NCBI RefSeq assembly: GCF_018613155.1
Contig: NZ_JAGGQU010000034.1
Location: 1 to 64,000 of the forward strand
Length of the DNA: 64,000 bases
Reading direction: 5' to 3'
Source of the DNA: Bacillus sp. ISL-55
Lineage (GTDB): Bacteria; Bacillota; Bacilli; Bacillales; Cytobacillaceae
How positions within the stretch are numbered: position 1 is the first letter of the stretch; every line of letters starts with the position of its first letter. The position numbers and the translations under genes are program-made. The notes beneath the pieces were generated by a model. It was not told where the DNA came from and searched no databases. It saw only the letters and a program-made list of their open reading frames with translations. This document shows, piece by piece, positions 18,133 through 34,579 of this stretch.

Positions 18133-19428
18133 TTATTTTATAAAGCCTTTATAATGGCGTTTTACCAGTTGAGCTTCAAGCTGCTTCATCGTTTCAAGCG
18201 CAACGCCGACCACGATTAGCAAGCTTGTTCCGCCAATCTGTACAGATTGAGGCAGACCAGCAAACTTAATGAAGAATACTGGCAGCACAGAGATCACTGA
18301 AAGGAAGATCGCACCGACAAATGTCAGGCGGTAAAGTACCCTTGTCAAGTATTCCTGTGTGTTTTTGCCCGGACGGATGCCTGGGACATATCCACCTTGC
18401 TTCTTCAGGTTTTCGGCAACCTGTTCAGGATTCACCTGGATGAACGCATAGAAATACGTGAACGCAATGATCAATGCCACATAGACGATCATGCCGATCG
18501 GCTGTGTATAATCAAACGTCTTCTGGATCCAAAGTGTCACATCATTCGTGCCGAAGAACTGAGCGATTGTCGGAGGTGTAACGATAAACGAAATCGCGAA
18601 GATTACCGGGATGACACCAGCAGCATTCACTTTCAATGGAAGGTGAGTGTTCTGGCCGCCAACCGCGTTGTTTCCTGCGCTCATGCGTTTAGCGTACTGG
18701 ATTGGTATTTTACGATTTGCCTGTTGGATGAAAATAACACCCACAACGATAGCGATAACAGCCAATAGAATAAGCAGCATAGTTACAATGCGAAGGAACA
18801 ATGCGTCCCCTGCATCTGAAAACTGCTGTGCATAAATCTGGTTGACCATTGTCGGAATACCGGCAACAATACCTGCAAAGATAATGATTGAAATACCGTT
18901 CCCTACGCCTTTTGCTGTGATCTGCTCACCGAGCCACATAAGAAATGCAGTTCCGGCAGTCAAGACCGTAGCAATCAGCAAGTAAGTAGTGATACCGGCA
19001 TTCTGGATTAATAATCCACCTGCCATATTGTTAAAGCCATAAGACATACCAAGTGCCTGGATAAAACCAAGAACGATCGTGAAATAGCGGGTAAACTGAG
19101 CTAATTTACGGCGTCCGACTTCTCCTTGTTTCGACCATTCGGTAAACTTTGGCACAACATCCATCTGCAAGAGCTGAATGATGATTGAAGCGGTGATGTA
19201 CGGCATGATTCCCATCGCGAAGATAGAGAAGTTCTGCAGCGCACCGCCACCGAAAGTATTCAGCACACCGAAGACACTCATGTCATCCTGTGCCTTTAAA
19301 ATATCTGCATTTACGCTCGGTACAGGAATAAATGTACCAAGACGAAATACAATCAACATTAAAAGGGTGAAGAGAATTTTATTTCTAATTTCACCCACGC
19401 GCATAAAATTGGAGATTGTCTGGAACAT
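18133..19428 (-). CDS. secY: Protein translocase subunit SecY
   Basis: 431 aa with ten predicted membrane helices. [20 protein letters not shown] at the N-terminus, plug region near [17 protein letters not shown], conserved cytoplasmic loop [13 protein letters not shown]. Forms the Sec channel with SecE (secE at 46.3 kb). Start overlaps the rplO stop by one base. Confidence 0.97.
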   Translation of the reverse strand: MFQTISNFMRVGEIRNKILFTLLMLIVFRLGTFIPVPSVNADILKAQDDMSVFGVLNTFGGGALQNFSIFAMGIMPYITASIIIQLLQMDVVPKFTEWSKQGEVGRRKLAQFTRYFTIVLGFIQALGMSYGFNNMAGGLLIQNAGITTYLLIATVLTAGTAFLMWLGEQITAKGVGNGISIIIFAGIVAGIPTMVNQIYAQQFSDAGDALFLRIVTMLLILLAVIAIVVGVIFIQQANRKIPIQYAKRMSAGNNAVGGQNTHLPLKVNAAGVIPVIFAISFIVTPPTIAQFFGTNDVTLWIQKTFDYTQPIGMIVYVALIIAFTYFYAFIQVNPEQVAENLKKQGGYVPGIRPGKNTQEYLTRVLYRLTFVGAIFLSVISVLPVFFIKFAGLPQSVQIGGTSLLIVVGVALETMKQLEAQLVKRHYKGFIK

Positions 19429-19868
19429 TAAATCACCTCAGTTTGACCGCCGGCAGCTTTGATCGCTTCTTCGGCTGCAGAGGAGAACTTATGAGCTTTA
19501 ACAGTTAGTTTCTTTTCAAGGCTTCCTTTAGCAAGTACTTTAATACCCGCTAATTCTTTCCTGACAAGACCTGTTTCAATTAAAAGTTCTGGAGTCACTT
19601 CAGTTCCATCTTCGAATACGTTCAAAGCATCAAGGTTAACGACTGCGTACTCTTTGCGGTTGATGTTCGTGAAACCGCGTTTCGGCAAGCGTCGGAATAA
19701 AGGAGTTTGACCACCTTCAAAACCAGGGCGTACACCGCCGCCAGAACGAGCGTTTTGACCTTTATGACCTTTACCAGCAGTTTTACCTTGGCCAGAACCG
19801 ATACCACGTCCTAGACGTTTGCGTTCTTTACGGGAACCTTCTGCAGGCTTTAATTCATGAAGTTTCAT
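19428..19868 (-). CDS. rplO: 50S ribosomal protein L15
   Basis: 146 aa, full length: [20 protein letters not shown], the Gly-rich [20 protein letters not shown], and C-terminal [26 protein letters not shown] precedes ATG. Confidence 0.97.
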   Translation of the reverse strand: MKLHELKPAEGSRKERKRLGRGIGSGQGKTAGKGHKGQNARSGGGVRPGFEGGQTPLFRRLPKRGFTNINRKEYAVVNLDALNVFEDGTEVTPELLIETGLVRKELAGIKVLAKGSLEKKLTVKAHKFSSAAEEAIKAAGGQTEVI

Positions 19869-19899
19869 GTTGGCACCTCCTTATTTTAAAAAGGATAAT

Positions 19900-20082
19900 T
19901 TATTTTTCGTTTACAGTAACAAGGTGAGAAACTTTGTTGATCATGCCGCGGATTGCTGCATTATCTTGTTGCTCAACTGTTTGGTTCATTTTACGTAAGC
20001 CAAGAGCCTTAACTGTTTCGCGCTGATCTTGCGGACGGCCGATCAGGCTGCGAGTGAGGGTAATTTCTAATTTGTTAGCCAT
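19900..20082 (-). CDS. rpmD: 50S ribosomal protein L30
   Basis: 60 aa, full length: [20 protein letters not shown], then [27 protein letters not shown] upstream, 13 bases after rpsE. Confidence 0.97.
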   Translation of the reverse strand: MANKLEITLTRSLIGRPQDQRETVKALGLRKMNQTVEQQDNAAIRGMINKVSHLVTVNEK

Positions 20083-20095
20083 TTGATTTCCCTCC

Positions 20096-20620
<525 letters not shown>

Positions 20621-20980
20621 TTAAAATTCTAAGCCGTTTTCGCGGGCAGCATCAGCAAGAGCTTGAACGCGGCCATGATAGAGGTATCCGCCACGGTCAA
20701 ATACTACTGACTTATAACCTTTTTCTACAGCACGCTTAGCGATCAATTCACCGATTTGCTTTGCTGCTTCCAGGTTATTGCCTTCAACATTAACTTCTTT
20801 ATCTAAAGTAGAAGCACTCGCTAGAGTTACTCCCTTTACATCGTCGATTAGTTGAGCATAAATGTGCTTGTTTGAACGGAACACATTTAGACGAGGACGA
20901 GCTTCAGTTCCGCTAAGTTTCGCACGGACACGACCATGTCGTTTACGGCGAGTAGCGTTTTTATCAGCCTTCGTAATCAT
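20621..20980 (-). CDS. rplR: 50S ribosomal protein L18
   Basis: 119 aa, full length: [41 protein letters not shown]-terminal [19 protein letters not shown]. Binds 5S rRNA with L5. AAAGGAG upstream. Confidence 0.97.
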   Translation of the reverse strand: MITKADKNATRRKRHGRVRAKLSGTEARPRLNVFRSNKHIYAQLIDDVKGVTLASASTLDKEVNVEGNNLEAAKQIGELIAKRAVEKGYKSVVFDRGGYLYHGRVQALADAARENGLEF

Positions 20981-21012
20981 TTACGTCACTCCTTTCGTTA
21001 ACCTATGCGGCA

Positions 21013-21549
21013 TTACTTACCTGTTTTACCTTCTTTGCGGCGTACATATTCGCCTTCATAACGAATACCTTTGCCTTTGTAAGGCTCTGGTGGACGTACG
21101 TCACGGATGTTAGCTGCCAATGCGCCAACACGCTCTTTGTCAGTTCCTTTTACAATCACCTTAGTGTTTGTAGGGACTTCGATTTCAAGGCCTTTTTCTG
21201 CCTCGATTTCAACCGGATGAGAGTATCCTACGTTAAGTACAAGCTTGTTACCTTGCTTAGAAGCACGGTAACCGACACCTACTAGTTCAAGACCTCTTTC
21301 GAATCCTTTAGATACACCCTCAACCATGTTAGCAAGAACCGCACGAGTCGTTCCGTGCAATGCACGATGTTCTTTGTTATCAGTTGGACGAGAAATGTTG
21401 ATTACGTTCTCTTCGATCTTGATTTCGATGTCAGAGTGAAAAGTACGAGACAATTCACCTTTTGGTCCTTTTACTGTTACGTGATTGTTATCAAGAGTAA
21501 CAGTAACACCAGCTGGAATTTCAATTGGTTTTTTACCTACGCGTGACAT
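21013..21549 (-). CDS. rplF: 50S ribosomal protein L6
   Basis: 178 aa from ATG at 21547-21549, which GGAGG precedes; five upstream in-frame residues are the ribosome-binding region. [20 protein letters not shown] and C-terminal [18 protein letters not shown]. Confidence 0.97.
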   Translation of the reverse strand: MSRVGKKPIEIPAGVTVTLDNNHVTVKGPKGELSRTFHSDIEIKIEENVINISRPTDNKEHRALHGTTRAVLANMVEGVSKGFERGLELVGVGYRASKQGNKLVLNVGYSHPVEIEAEKGLEIEVPTNTKVIVKGTDKERVGALAANIRDVRPPEPYKGKGIRYEGEYVRRKEGKTGK

Positions 21550-21581
21550 TTGTTGCACCTCCATTCATTCAGAAAAATCTA

Positions 21582-21980
21582 TTACCAAACGTATGCTAGA
21601 ACTTCTCCGCCCACTTGCTTAGCGCGAGCTTCTTTGTCAGTTAAAACGCCGTTTGAAGTTGAAACTAGAGCAATACCTAAACCGTTAAGTACGCGTGGTA
21701 CTTCAGTTGATTTTGCATAAACGCGAAGACCTGGCTTACTGATTCTCTTAAGACCAGTGATAACACGCTCATTGTTTGCACCGTACTTCAAGAAGATACG
21801 GATGATACCTTGCTTATTGTCTTCGATATATTCAACGTCACGCACGAAACCTTCACGCTTAAGGATTTCAGCGATTTCTTTTTTAATGTTAGAAGCAGGT
21901 ACTTCTAATTTTTCGTGACGAACCATATTCGCATTACGAATACGAGTTAGCAAATCTGCAATCGGATCTGTCATGACCAT
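21582..21980 (-). CDS. rpsH: 30S ribosomal protein S8
   Basis: 132 aa, full length: [21 protein letters not shown]-terminal [20 protein letters not shown]. Either the first or the third codon (both ATG) could initiate; AAGGAGG fits the first. S8 is a primary 16S binder. Confidence 0.97.
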   Translation of the reverse strand: MVMTDPIADLLTRIRNANMVRHEKLEVPASNIKKEIAEILKREGFVRDVEYIEDNKQGIIRIFLKYGANNERVITGLKRISKPGLRVYAKSTEVPRVLNGLGIALVSTSNGVLTDKEARAKQVGGEVLAYVW

Positions 21981-22010
21981 TTAATTTACCTCCTTCCAGA
22001 GCTTTCAGTT

Positions 22011-22211
<201 letters not shown>

Positions 22212-22221
22212 TTATTAGAGA

Positions 22222-22761
22222 TTACTTTTGAAATGGCATTCCGAATTGTGTTAATAGTTCACGAGCTTCTTCATCAGTGTTAGCAGTCGTTACAATAACA
22301 ATGTCCATGCCACGTACTTTATTTACTTTATCGTAATCAATTTCAGGGAAGATTAACTGTTCTTTAACACCAAGTGTGTAGTTGCCGCGACCATCGAAAG
22401 ACTTCTTAGAGATTCCGCGGAAGTCACGTACACGTGGTAAAGATACTGAAATTAACTTGTCGATGAATTCGTACATGCGCTCACCGCGAAGTGTTACTTT
22501 CGCACCGATTGGCATACCTTCACGAAGACGGAAGCCAGCGATTGATTTCTTAGCACGAGTCACGACCGGCTTTTGACCAGTGATCGTTGCTAATTCCTCA
22601 ACTGCAACATCAAGAGCTTTAGCGTTGGCAACAGCGTCACCTACACCCATGTTGATTACGATCTTTTCAAGTTTAGGAACTTCCATGATTGACTTATAGT
22701 TAAACTTGCTCATAAGAGCAGGAGTAATTTCATTGTTGAACTTTTCTTTTAGGCGGTTCAT
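22222..22761 (-). CDS. rplE: 50S ribosomal protein L5
   Basis: 179 aa, full length: [37 protein letters not shown]-terminal [20 protein letters not shown]. Binds 5S rRNA. GGGAGGTAC upstream. Confidence 0.97.
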   Translation of the reverse strand: MNRLKEKFNNEITPALMSKFNYKSIMEVPKLEKIVINMGVGDAVANAKALDVAVEELATITGQKPVVTRAKKSIAGFRLREGMPIGAKVTLRGERMYEFIDKLISVSLPRVRDFRGISKKSFDGRGNYTLGVKEQLIFPEIDYDKVNKVRGMDIVIVTTANTDEEARELLTQFGMPFQK

Positions 22762-22787
22762 CGATTGTACCTCCCTTCTTCAATAGA

Positions 22788-23099
22788 CTATTTATCTAGA
22801 ACTTCACCGGATTTTTTAGCAACGCGTACCTTCTTGCCGTTCTCGACAGTGTAACCAACTCGGGTTGGCTTGCCAGATTTCGGATCTACAGGCATTACGT
22901 TTGATACATGGATAGGTGCTTCCTGGTTCAAGATTCCACCTTGTGGATTTACTTGAGAAGGCTTAGCGTGTTTTTTCACGATGTTAATTCCTTCTACAAG
23001 AACACGGCTTTGCTTTGGAAAAGCTTCAAGGATGATCCCTGTTTTGCCTTTGTCCTTACCAGAGATGACCATTACTTTGTCACCTTTTTTTACATGCAT
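22788..23099 (-). CDS. rplX: 50S ribosomal protein L24
   Basis: 103 aa from ATG at 23097-23099 after AAGGAGG; eight upstream in-frame residues are not used. KOW motif [18 protein letters not shown] near the N-terminus. Assembly initiator of the large subunit. Confidence 0.97.
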   Translation of the reverse strand: MHVKKGDKVMVISGKDKGKTGIILEAFPKQSRVLVEGINIVKKHAKPSQVNPQGGILNQEAPIHVSNVMPVDPKSGKPTRVGYTVENGKKVRVAKKSGEVLDK

Positions 23100-23133
23100 C
23101 TGTGTGCACCTCCTTAAAGGCATTTGAAATAGA

Positions 23134-23529
<396 letters not shown>

Positions 23530-23542
23530 TTAATCCGAACAA

Positions 23543-23806
23543 TTAGATAATAACAGCTTTTTCCACCACTTCTACAAGGCGGAAGCGTTTTGTGGCAGAT
23601 AGCGGACGAGTTTCCATGATACGTACTACGTCGCCGATTTTTGCCTCGTTTTGCTCATCATGAGCTTTGAATTTCTTAGAGTATTTTACACGCTTGCCGT
23701 ATAAAGGATGCTTTTTGTATGTCTCAACAAGAACAGTAACAGTTTTGTCCATCTTGTCAGATACTACGCGTCCAGTATAAACTTTGCGTTGGTTGCGTTC
23801 ACTCAT
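23543..23806 (-). CDS. rpsQ: 30S ribosomal protein S17
   Basis: 87 aa, full length OB-fold: [64 protein letters not shown] upstream; 19 bases after rpmC. Confidence 0.97.
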   Translation of the reverse strand: MSERNQRKVYTGRVVSDKMDKTVTVLVETYKKHPLYGKRVKYSKKFKAHDEQNEAKIGDVVRIMETRPLSATKRFRLVEVVEKAVII

Positions 23807-23825
23807 TGTGAGAACCTCCTCTCAA

Positions 23826-25108
<1,283 letters not shown>

Positions 25109-25111
25109 TGA

Positions 25112-25453
25112 TTATCCCTCCTTCTTTTCTGATAAAACGATAGTAATGTGGCTAGTACGTTTGTTAATAGCACTTGCACGGCCCATAGCACGTGGACGGA
25201 AACGTTTCAACGTTGGTCCTTCGTTAGCGTAAGCTTCCGATACGACAAGGTTATTAACATCCATCTCATAGTTGTGCTCTGCGTTTGCTAATGCAGATTT
25301 TAACACTTTATCTACGATTGGAGAAGCTGCCTTAGGGGTAAGGTTTAAGATAGCTACCGCTTCACCAACTTGCTTTCCTCGAATTAAATCTAGAACTAGT
25401 CGAGCTTTACGAGGAGCAATACGAACTGTTCTTGCAACAGCTTTAGCTTGCAT
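25112..25453 (-). CDS. rplV: 50S ribosomal protein L22
   Basis: 113 aa, full length: [20 protein letters not shown]. The extended loop [16 protein letters not shown] lines the exit tunnel and shows no deletion of the macrolide-resistance type. Confidence 0.97.
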   Translation of the reverse strand: MQAKAVARTVRIAPRKARLVLDLIRGKQVGEAVAILNLTPKAASPIVDKVLKSALANAEHNYEMDVNNLVVSEAYANEGPTLKRFRPRAMGRASAINKRTSHITIVLSEKKEG

Positions 25454-25471
25454 TTGGATGCCCTCCTCTCA

Positions 25472-25750
25472 TTAACGTCTTGTTTTCTTATCGTCATTAC
25501 CATGTCCTTTGTAAGTACGAGTTGGAGCGAATTCTCCAAGCTTGTGGCCTACCATGTCTTCAGTGACATAAACAGGTACATGTTTGCGACCATCGTAGAC
25601 AGCAATCGTGTGTCCGATGAATTGTGGGAAGATCGTTGAACGGCGAGACCAAGTCTTAACAACTTTCTTCGCTTCAGTTTCATTTAACTTTTCGATCTTT
25701 GTGATTAAGTGCTCATCAACAAAAGGTCCTTTTTTTAAGCTACGACCCAT
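25472..25750 (-). CDS. rpsS: 30S ribosomal protein S19
   Basis: 92 aa, full length: [66 protein letters not shown] upstream. Confidence 0.97.
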   Translation of the reverse strand: MGRSLKKGPFVDEHLITKIEKLNETEAKKVVKTWSRRSTIFPQFIGHTIAVYDGRKHVPVYVTEDMVGHKLGEFAPTRTYKGHGNDDKKTRR

Positions 25751-25807
25751 GATTGAACCTCCCTTCGTGATTGCCCTACGGTTCCCGCGAACCGTAGCCC
25801 AATCCCG

Positions 25808-26656
<849 letters not shown>

Positions 26657-26667
26657 TTATTGGATTA

Positions 26668-26952
26668 TTATACTTCGAAGAATTCGATTTCTTTGCTGTC
26701 TTGAGTAAGTTTAACGATTGCTTTACGACGCTTATTTGTGTAACCGCCGAACTTGCCCATACGCTTAAACTTACCTTTGTAATTCATGATGTTAACTTTT
26801 TCAACGTTAACGCCGAAAATAGTTTCGATCGCGTCTTTAACTTGAGTTTTGTTAGCTCTAGTGTCAACCTCGAAAGTGTACTTCTTCTCAGTCATTAGAT
26901 CAGAAGAACGTTCTGTAATAACGGGGCGCTTAATGATATCGCGTGCATCCAT
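26668..26952 (-). CDS. rplW: 50S ribosomal protein L23
   Basis: 94 aa, full length: [40 protein letters not shown]. Exit-tunnel docking site for trigger factor and SRP. Start overlaps the rplD stop by one base. Confidence 0.97.
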   Translation of the reverse strand: MDARDIIKRPVITERSSDLMTEKKYTFEVDTRANKTQVKDAIETIFGVNVEKVNIMNYKGKFKRMGKFGGYTNKRRKAIVKLTQDSKEIEFFEV

Positions 26953-27575
26953 TATGCAAGCACCTCCTCTACTTTTTCAACAGCTGCTTTTGTCATGATC
27001 AGCTTATCATGATTTAGAACATCCAATACGTTGATTCCATCAGCAGTAACAACAGTTACTCCAGGAATATTACGTGCTGAAAGTGCTACGTTCTCTTCAA
27101 GACCTGCTGTTACAATCAAGGCTTTCGTGTTAACTGAAAGACCGCTAAGTACGTTTTTGAATTCCTTTGTTTTTGGAGCTTCAAAAGCAAGGCTTTCAAG
27201 AACAAAAATGTTTTCAGATTGTACTTTTGATGATAAAGCAGATTTGATTGCTAAACGACGAACTTTTTTAGGCAATTTATAGCTATAGCTGCGTGGAACA
27301 GGACCGAATACAGTACCGCCGCCGCGCCATTGTGGAGAACGGATAGATCCTTGACGAGCACGTCCAGTACCTTTTTGTTTCCACGGCTTACGTCCACCGC
27401 CCGCTACTTCAGAACGAATTTTAGTTTTATGAGTTCCCTGACGTAATGAAGCTCTTTGCATAACTACAGCTTCGAACATTACGTGGTTGTTAGGCTCAAT
27501 GCCAAATACTGAATCATTAAGTTCGATTTCTCCAACTTGTGAACCAGTTTGGTTAAATAATGCTACTTTAGGCAT
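26952..27575 (-). CDS. rplD: 50S ribosomal protein L4
   Basis: 207 aa, full length: [20 protein letters not shown]. The tunnel loop [20 protein letters not shown] is intact, without macrolide-resistance changes that I can see. Confidence 0.97.
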   Translation of the reverse strand: MPKVALFNQTGSQVGEIELNDSVFGIEPNNHVMFEAVVMQRASLRQGTHKTKIRSEVAGGGRKPWKQKGTGRARQGSIRSPQWRGGGTVFGPVPRSYSYKLPKKVRRLAIKSALSSKVQSENIFVLESLAFEAPKTKEFKNVLSGLSVNTKALIVTAGLEENVALSARNIPGVTVVTADGINVLDVLNHDKLIMTKAAVEKVEEVLA

Positions 27576-27601
27576 TCTTGTTTCCTCCTTTCCTGTAAAA
27601 A

Positions 27602-28231
27602 TTACTTAGCTTTTACAGCACCTTTGATTTTTAGAAGGGCTTTTCTAGCACCAGGAACGTTTCCTTTGATTAGAAGAAGGTTACGCTCTGCGTCAACTTT
27701 AACGATTTGCAGGTTTTGAACAGTGATCTGCTCTCCACCCATGCGTCCAGGTAGCAATTTACCCTTGAATACGCGGTTTGGAGCAACAGGACCCATTGAA
27801 CCAGGGCGGCGGTGGTAACGAGAACCGTGAGCCATTGGTCCGCGAGATTGTCCGTGGCGCTTGATTACACCTTGGAAACCTTTACCCTTTGAGATTCCTG
27901 TAACATCTACGATATCGCCTTCTGCGAAAATATCAACTTTGACTTCCTGACCAACTTCATATCCTGCTACATCGACTCCGTTTAATTCTTTAACGAAGCG
28001 CTTAGGAGCAGTGTTTGCTTTTGAAACGTGGCCTTTTTCAGGTTTGTTGGAAAGCTTTTCGCGCTTGTCTTCAAATCCAAGCTGGATCGCTTCGTAGCCA
28101 TCTGTCTCAGCAGATTTCACTTGAAGCACTACGTTTGGAGAAGCTTCAACCACAGTAACCGGGATAAGGTCGCCGTTTTCAGCAAATACTTGAGTCATAC
28201 CGATCTTTCTTCCTAAGATTCCTTTGGTCAT
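27602..28231 (-). CDS. rplC: 50S ribosomal protein L3
   Basis: 209 aa from ATG at 28229-28231; a GTG three codons upstream is too close to [46 protein letters not shown] near the peptidyl transferase centre. Confidence 0.97.
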   Translation of the reverse strand: MTKGILGRKIGMTQVFAENGDLIPVTVVEASPNVVLQVKSAETDGYEAIQLGFEDKREKLSNKPEKGHVSKANTAPKRFVKELNGVDVAGYEVGQEVKVDIFAEGDIVDVTGISKGKGFQGVIKRHGQSRGPMAHGSRYHRRPGSMGPVAPNRVFKGKLLPGRMGGEQITVQNLQIVKVDAERNLLLIKGNVPGARKALLKIKGAVKAK

Positions 28232-28269
28232 TTCAGTCACACCTCCTGTGATTTATAATGATTTATTTA

Positions 28270-29616
<1,347 letters not shown>

Positions 29617-29651
29617 ATAAAAAAGCAGCTGGATCGTCATCCAGCTGCTTT
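29617..29651 (-). terminator. Terminator of the fusA-tuf unit
   Basis: Minus strand AAAGCAGCTGGAT-GACG-ATCCAGCTGCTTT, 13 perfect base pairs, then TTTTTAT. Confidence 0.93.
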
Positions 29652-29668
29652 CATTGTTTTTATAAAAA

Positions 29669-30856
29669 TTACTCTTGAATTGAAGCTACAACGCCAGCGC
29701 CTACAGTACGGCCGCCTTCACGAATAGAGAACTTAGTTCCTTCTTCGATAGCGATTGGAGCGATTAGTTCAACAGTCATCTCGATGTTGTCGCCAGGCAT
29801 AACCATTTCTACGCCTTCAGGAAGGTTACAAATACCAGTTACATCAGTTGTACGGAAGTAGAACTGTGGACGGTAGTTTGTGAAGAATGGAGTGTGACGT
29901 CCACCTTCTTCTTTTGAAAGAACGTATACTTCAGCAGTGAACTTTGTGTGTGGCTTAACAGAACCTGGCTTAGCAAGTACTTGACCACGTTGGATATCTT
30001 CACGAGCTACCCCACGAAGAAGTGCACCGATGTTGTCTCCAGCTTCAGCATAGTCAAGAAGCTTACGGAACATTTCAACACCTGTTACAGTAGTTGATTT
30101 TGGCTCTTCAGTCATACCGATGATTTCGATTACGTCACCGACTTTAACTTGTCCACGCTCAACACGACCTGTAGCAACTGTTCCACGGCCAGTGATTGAG
30201 AATACGTCCTCAACAGGCATCATGAATGGCTTTTCAGTGTCACGTGTTGGTGTTGGGATGTACTCGTCAACTGCAGCCATAAGCTCGTTGATTTTTTCTT
30301 CCCATTCTGGCTCTCCTTCAAGAGCTTTAAGAGCAGAACCTTTGATAACTGGGATGTCATCGCCAGGGAAGTCGTACTCAGAAAGAAGGTCACGTACTTC
30401 CATTTCTACTAATTCAAGAAGTTCTTCGTCGTCAACCATGTCACACTTGTTCATGAATACAACAAGGTAAGGTACGCCTACCTGACGAGAAAGAAGGATG
30501 TGCTCACGAGTTTGTGGCATTGGGCCGTCAGCAGCAGAAACTACAAGGATACCGCCGTCCATTTGTGCAGCACCAGTGATCATGTTCTTAACATAGTCAG
30601 CGTGGCCTGGGCAGTCAACGTGTGCATAGTGACGAGTTGCAGTTTCGTACTCAACGTGTGCAGTTGAGATTGTGATTCCGCGCTCGCGCTCTTCTGGAGC
30701 AGCGTCGATTTGGTCATATCCGCGTGCTTCACCGCCGCCTACTTTTGAAAGTACAGTAGTGATAGCAGCAGTTAGAGTTGTTTTACCATGGTCAACGTGA
30801 CCAATTGTACCGATGTTAACGTGTGGCTTAGAACGATCGAATTTAGCTTTTCCCAT
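29669..30856 (-). CDS. tuf: Translation elongation factor Tu
   Basis: 395 aa. G1 GHVDHGKTT (19-27), DCPGHADY, and NKCD for guanine. Delivers aminoacyl-tRNA to the ribosome. AAAGGAGG precedes ATG. Strongly biased codon use. Has its own promoter and a stable leader hairpin in the 124-base gap after fusA. Confidence 0.98.
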   Translation of the reverse strand: MGKAKFDRSKPHVNIGTIGHVDHGKTTLTAAITTVLSKVGGGEARGYDQIDAAPEERERGITISTAHVEYETATRHYAHVDCPGHADYVKNMITGAAQMDGGILVVSAADGPMPQTREHILLSRQVGVPYLVVFMNKCDMVDDEELLELVEMEVRDLLSEYDFPGDDIPVIKGSALKALEGEPEWEEKINELMAAVDEYIPTPTRDTEKPFMMPVEDVFSITGRGTVATGRVERGQVKVGDVIEIIGMTEEPKSTTVTGVEMFRKLLDYAEAGDNIGALLRGVAREDIQRGQVLAKPGSVKPHTKFTAEVYVLSKEEGGRHTPFFTNYRPQFYFRTTDVTGICNLPEGVEMVMPGDNIEMTVELIAPIAIEEGTKFSIREGGRTVGAGVVASIQE

Positions 30857-30903
30857 TAGAAAAATCCTCCTTTAATATATGAAAATTAAGTATATTTTAA
30901 TGT

Positions 30904-30933
30904 GCTATGGAACAGGAACCCCTATTCCACAGC
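30904..30933 (-). promoter_or_regulatory. Stable hairpin in the tuf leader
   Basis: Minus strand GCTGTGGAATAGG-GGTT-CCTGTTCCATAGC, 13 pairs including two G-U. It sits about 50 bases before the tuf start with no U-run, so a stability or regulatory element rather than a terminator. Confidence 0.7.
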
Positions 30934-30951
30934 GTTATGCTTACATTAGTA

Positions 30952-30980
30952 GTTATACTTGATTAATAGGTGAAAATCAA
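30952..30980 (-). promoter_or_regulatory. tuf promoter (sigma-A)
   Basis: Minus strand TTGATT (30975-30980), 17-bp spacer, TATAAC (30952-30957), immediately after the fusA stop codon. Confidence 0.65.
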
Positions 30981-33059
30981 TTATTCACCTTTATTTTTTT
31001 TGATGATTTCTTCAGAAACAGATTTAGGAACTTCTTCGTAGTGGTCGAAGTGCATTGAGAACACACCGCGTCCTTGCGTGCTTGAACGAAGGGCAGTTGC
31101 ATAACCGAACATTTCTGAAAGTGGAACCATCGCACGAACAACTTGAGCGTTACCACGAGCATCCATACCTTCGACGCGTCCGCGACGTGCAGTAATCATA
31201 CCCATGATATCTCCAAGGTATTCTTCAGGAATAACAACTTCTACCCTCATGACAGGCTCAAGGATAACTGGCTTACACTTGGAAGCAGCATTCTTAAGTG
31301 CCATTGAAGCAGCGATTTTAAACGCCATTTCAGAGGAGTCAACATCGTGGTAAGAACCGTCAAACAGTCTTGCCTTGATGTCTACAAGTGGATATCCTGC
31401 AAGAACTCCGCGATCTAGAGCATCTTCTAGACCAGCTTGAACCGCTGGGATGTATTCACGTGGAACTACACCACCGACGATACCGTTCTCGAATTCAAAA
31501 CCTTTTCCTTCTTCGTTTGGAGAGAACTCGATCCAAACGTGTCCGAATTGACCACGTCCACCTGACTGACGTGCGAATTTACCTTCAACAGATGCTGATT
31601 CGCGGAAAGTTTCACGGTATGCAACCTGAGGCGCACCTACGTTAGCTTCCACTTTAAATTCGCGCTTCATGCGGTCAACGATGATGTCAAGGTGAAGTTC
31701 ACCCATTCCAGCGATGATAACCTGTCCAGTTTCCTGGTCAGTGTGTGCGCGGAATGTAGGATCTTCTTCTTGAAGCTTTTGCAATGCAGTTGTCATCTTG
31801 TCCTGGTCAGCTTTTGACTTAGGCTCAACTGATAACTGGATTACAGGCTCTGGGAACTGCATGGACTCTAAGATAACTAGAGACTTTTCATCACATAGAG
31901 TGTCACCAGTAGTTGTATCTTTCAAACCAACAGCTGCAGCGATGTCGCCAGCGTAAACCGTTGAGATTTCCTGACGGCTGTTCGCGTGCATCTGAAGGAT
32001 ACGTCCGATACGCTCACGCTTTCCTTTGGTAGAGTTCTGGACATAAGAACCAGAATCAAGAGTACCAGAGTAAACGCGGAAGAATGTTAATTTACCAACA
32101 TAAGGGTCAGTCATAACTTTGAACGCAAGTGCTGAGAATGGCTCGCTGTCATCAGAGTGACGCTCAACTACATCTTCTGTGTCCGGAAGATGGCCCTGGA
32201 TCGCAGGTACATCAAGAGGAGATGGAAGGTAGTCGATAACAGCGTCAAGCATTAGCTGAACACCTTTGTTTTTGAACGCTGAACCACAGATAACTGGGTA
32301 AAACTCAACATTTGTAGTACCTTTACGGATTGCAGCTTTGATCTCTTCGACTGTCAGCTCTTCTCCGCCAAGGTATTTTTCCATTAACTCTTCGTCAAGC
32401 TCAGCTACCGCTTCAACTAGCTTTTCACGGTATTCTTCAGCTTGTGCCATATATTCTTCTGGAATTTCCCCAACAGTGATTTCTGTTCCAAGGTCATTAC
32501 CATAGAAGATTGCTCTCATTTCAACTAAGTCAATGATTGCTTCAAACTCATCTTCAGCACCGATCGGAAGTTGGATCGGGTGAGCGTTAGCTTGGAGACG
32601 ATCATGAATTGTTGATACAGAGTATAGGAAGTCCGCACCTAGCTTATCCATTTTGTTAACGAATACTACACGTGGAACTCCATAAGTTGTAGCCTGGCGC
32701 CAAACTGTTTCTGTTTGAGGCTCAACACCTGACTGTGCGTCAAGTACTGCTACTGCACCATCAAGTACACGTAGTGAACGTTCAACTTCAACAGTGAAGT
32801 CTACGTGTCCTGGTGTATCGATGATGTTTACGCGGTGTTCTTTCCAAGAAGCTGTTGTTGCAGCAGAAGTGATCGTGATTCCACGCTCTTGTTCCTGCTC
32901 CATCCAGTCCATTTGAGAAGCACCTTCGTGTGTTTCGCCGATTTTGTGAATACGGCCAGTATAATAAAGAACACGCTCAGTTGTTGTTGTTTTACCAGCA
33001 TCAATATGAGCCATGATCCCAATATTACGAGTTTTTTCTAAGGAGAACTCTCTTGCCAT
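30981..33059 (-). CDS. fusA: Translation elongation factor G
   Basis: 692 aa. G1 AHIDAGKTT (about 17-25), [13 protein letters not shown]; domains II-V follow in order. Catalyses translocation. GGAGAAAGACC precedes ATG. 48 bases after rpsG. Confidence 0.98.
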   Translation of the reverse strand: MAREFSLEKTRNIGIMAHIDAGKTTTTERVLYYTGRIHKIGETHEGASQMDWMEQEQERGITITSAATTASWKEHRVNIIDTPGHVDFTVEVERSLRVLDGAVAVLDAQSGVEPQTETVWRQATTYGVPRVVFVNKMDKLGADFLYSVSTIHDRLQANAHPIQLPIGAEDEFEAIIDLVEMRAIFYGNDLGTEITVGEIPEEYMAQAEEYREKLVEAVAELDEELMEKYLGGEELTVEEIKAAIRKGTTNVEFYPVICGSAFKNKGVQLMLDAVIDYLPSPLDVPAIQGHLPDTEDVVERHSDDSEPFSALAFKVMTDPYVGKLTFFRVYSGTLDSGSYVQNSTKGKRERIGRILQMHANSRQEISTVYAGDIAAAVGLKDTTTGDTLCDEKSLVILESMQFPEPVIQLSVEPKSKADQDKMTTALQKLQEEDPTFRAHTDQETGQVIIAGMGELHLDIIVDRMKREFKVEANVGAPQVAYRETFRESASVEGKFARQSGGRGQFGHVWIEFSPNEEGKGFEFENGIVGGVVPREYIPAVQAGLEDALDRGVLAGYPLVDIKARLFDGSYHDVDSSEMAFKIAASMALKNAASKCKPVILEPVMRVEVVIPEEYLGDIMGMITARRGRVEGMDARGNAQVVRAMVPLSEMFGYATALRSSTQGRGVFSMHFDHYEEVPKSVSEEIIKKNKGE

Positions 33060-33107
33060 TTGGTCTTTCTCCTTCCTAGTATGAATGTTTTTAGGTTGAA
33101 GGTAATT

Positions 33108-33617
<510 letters not shown>

Positions 33618-33620
33618 TTA

Positions 33621-34393
<773 letters not shown>

Positions 34394-34434
34394 GATATCC
34401 TCCAAAGTAACCGGTAAATAGGAGCACCTTTGAA

Positions 34435-34463
34435 ATATTAACACCTAGCGCCAGGGATGTCAA
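34435..34463 (-). promoter_or_regulatory. str operon promoter (sigma-A)
   Basis: Minus strand TTGACA (34458-34463), 17-bp spacer, TAATAT (34435-34440), 42 bases before rplGB. Confidence 0.85.
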
Positions 34464-34528
34464 CAGCATTGAAAAACTTTTTTCGCTAAGAATGTAACTT
34501 TATTCATAGAGAAACTCTTTTTTTCTTT

Positions 34529-34566
34529 AAAAAGGCGGCACTTTCTGCCGTGGCAGAGAGCGCCGC
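34529..34566 (-). terminator. Terminator of rpoB-rpoC
   Basis: Minus strand GCGGCGCTCTCTGCC-AC-GGCAGAAAGTGCCGC (15 bp, one mismatch, one G-U), then CTTTTT. Confidence 0.88.
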
Positions 34567-34579
34567 GCTATTTATTTCT

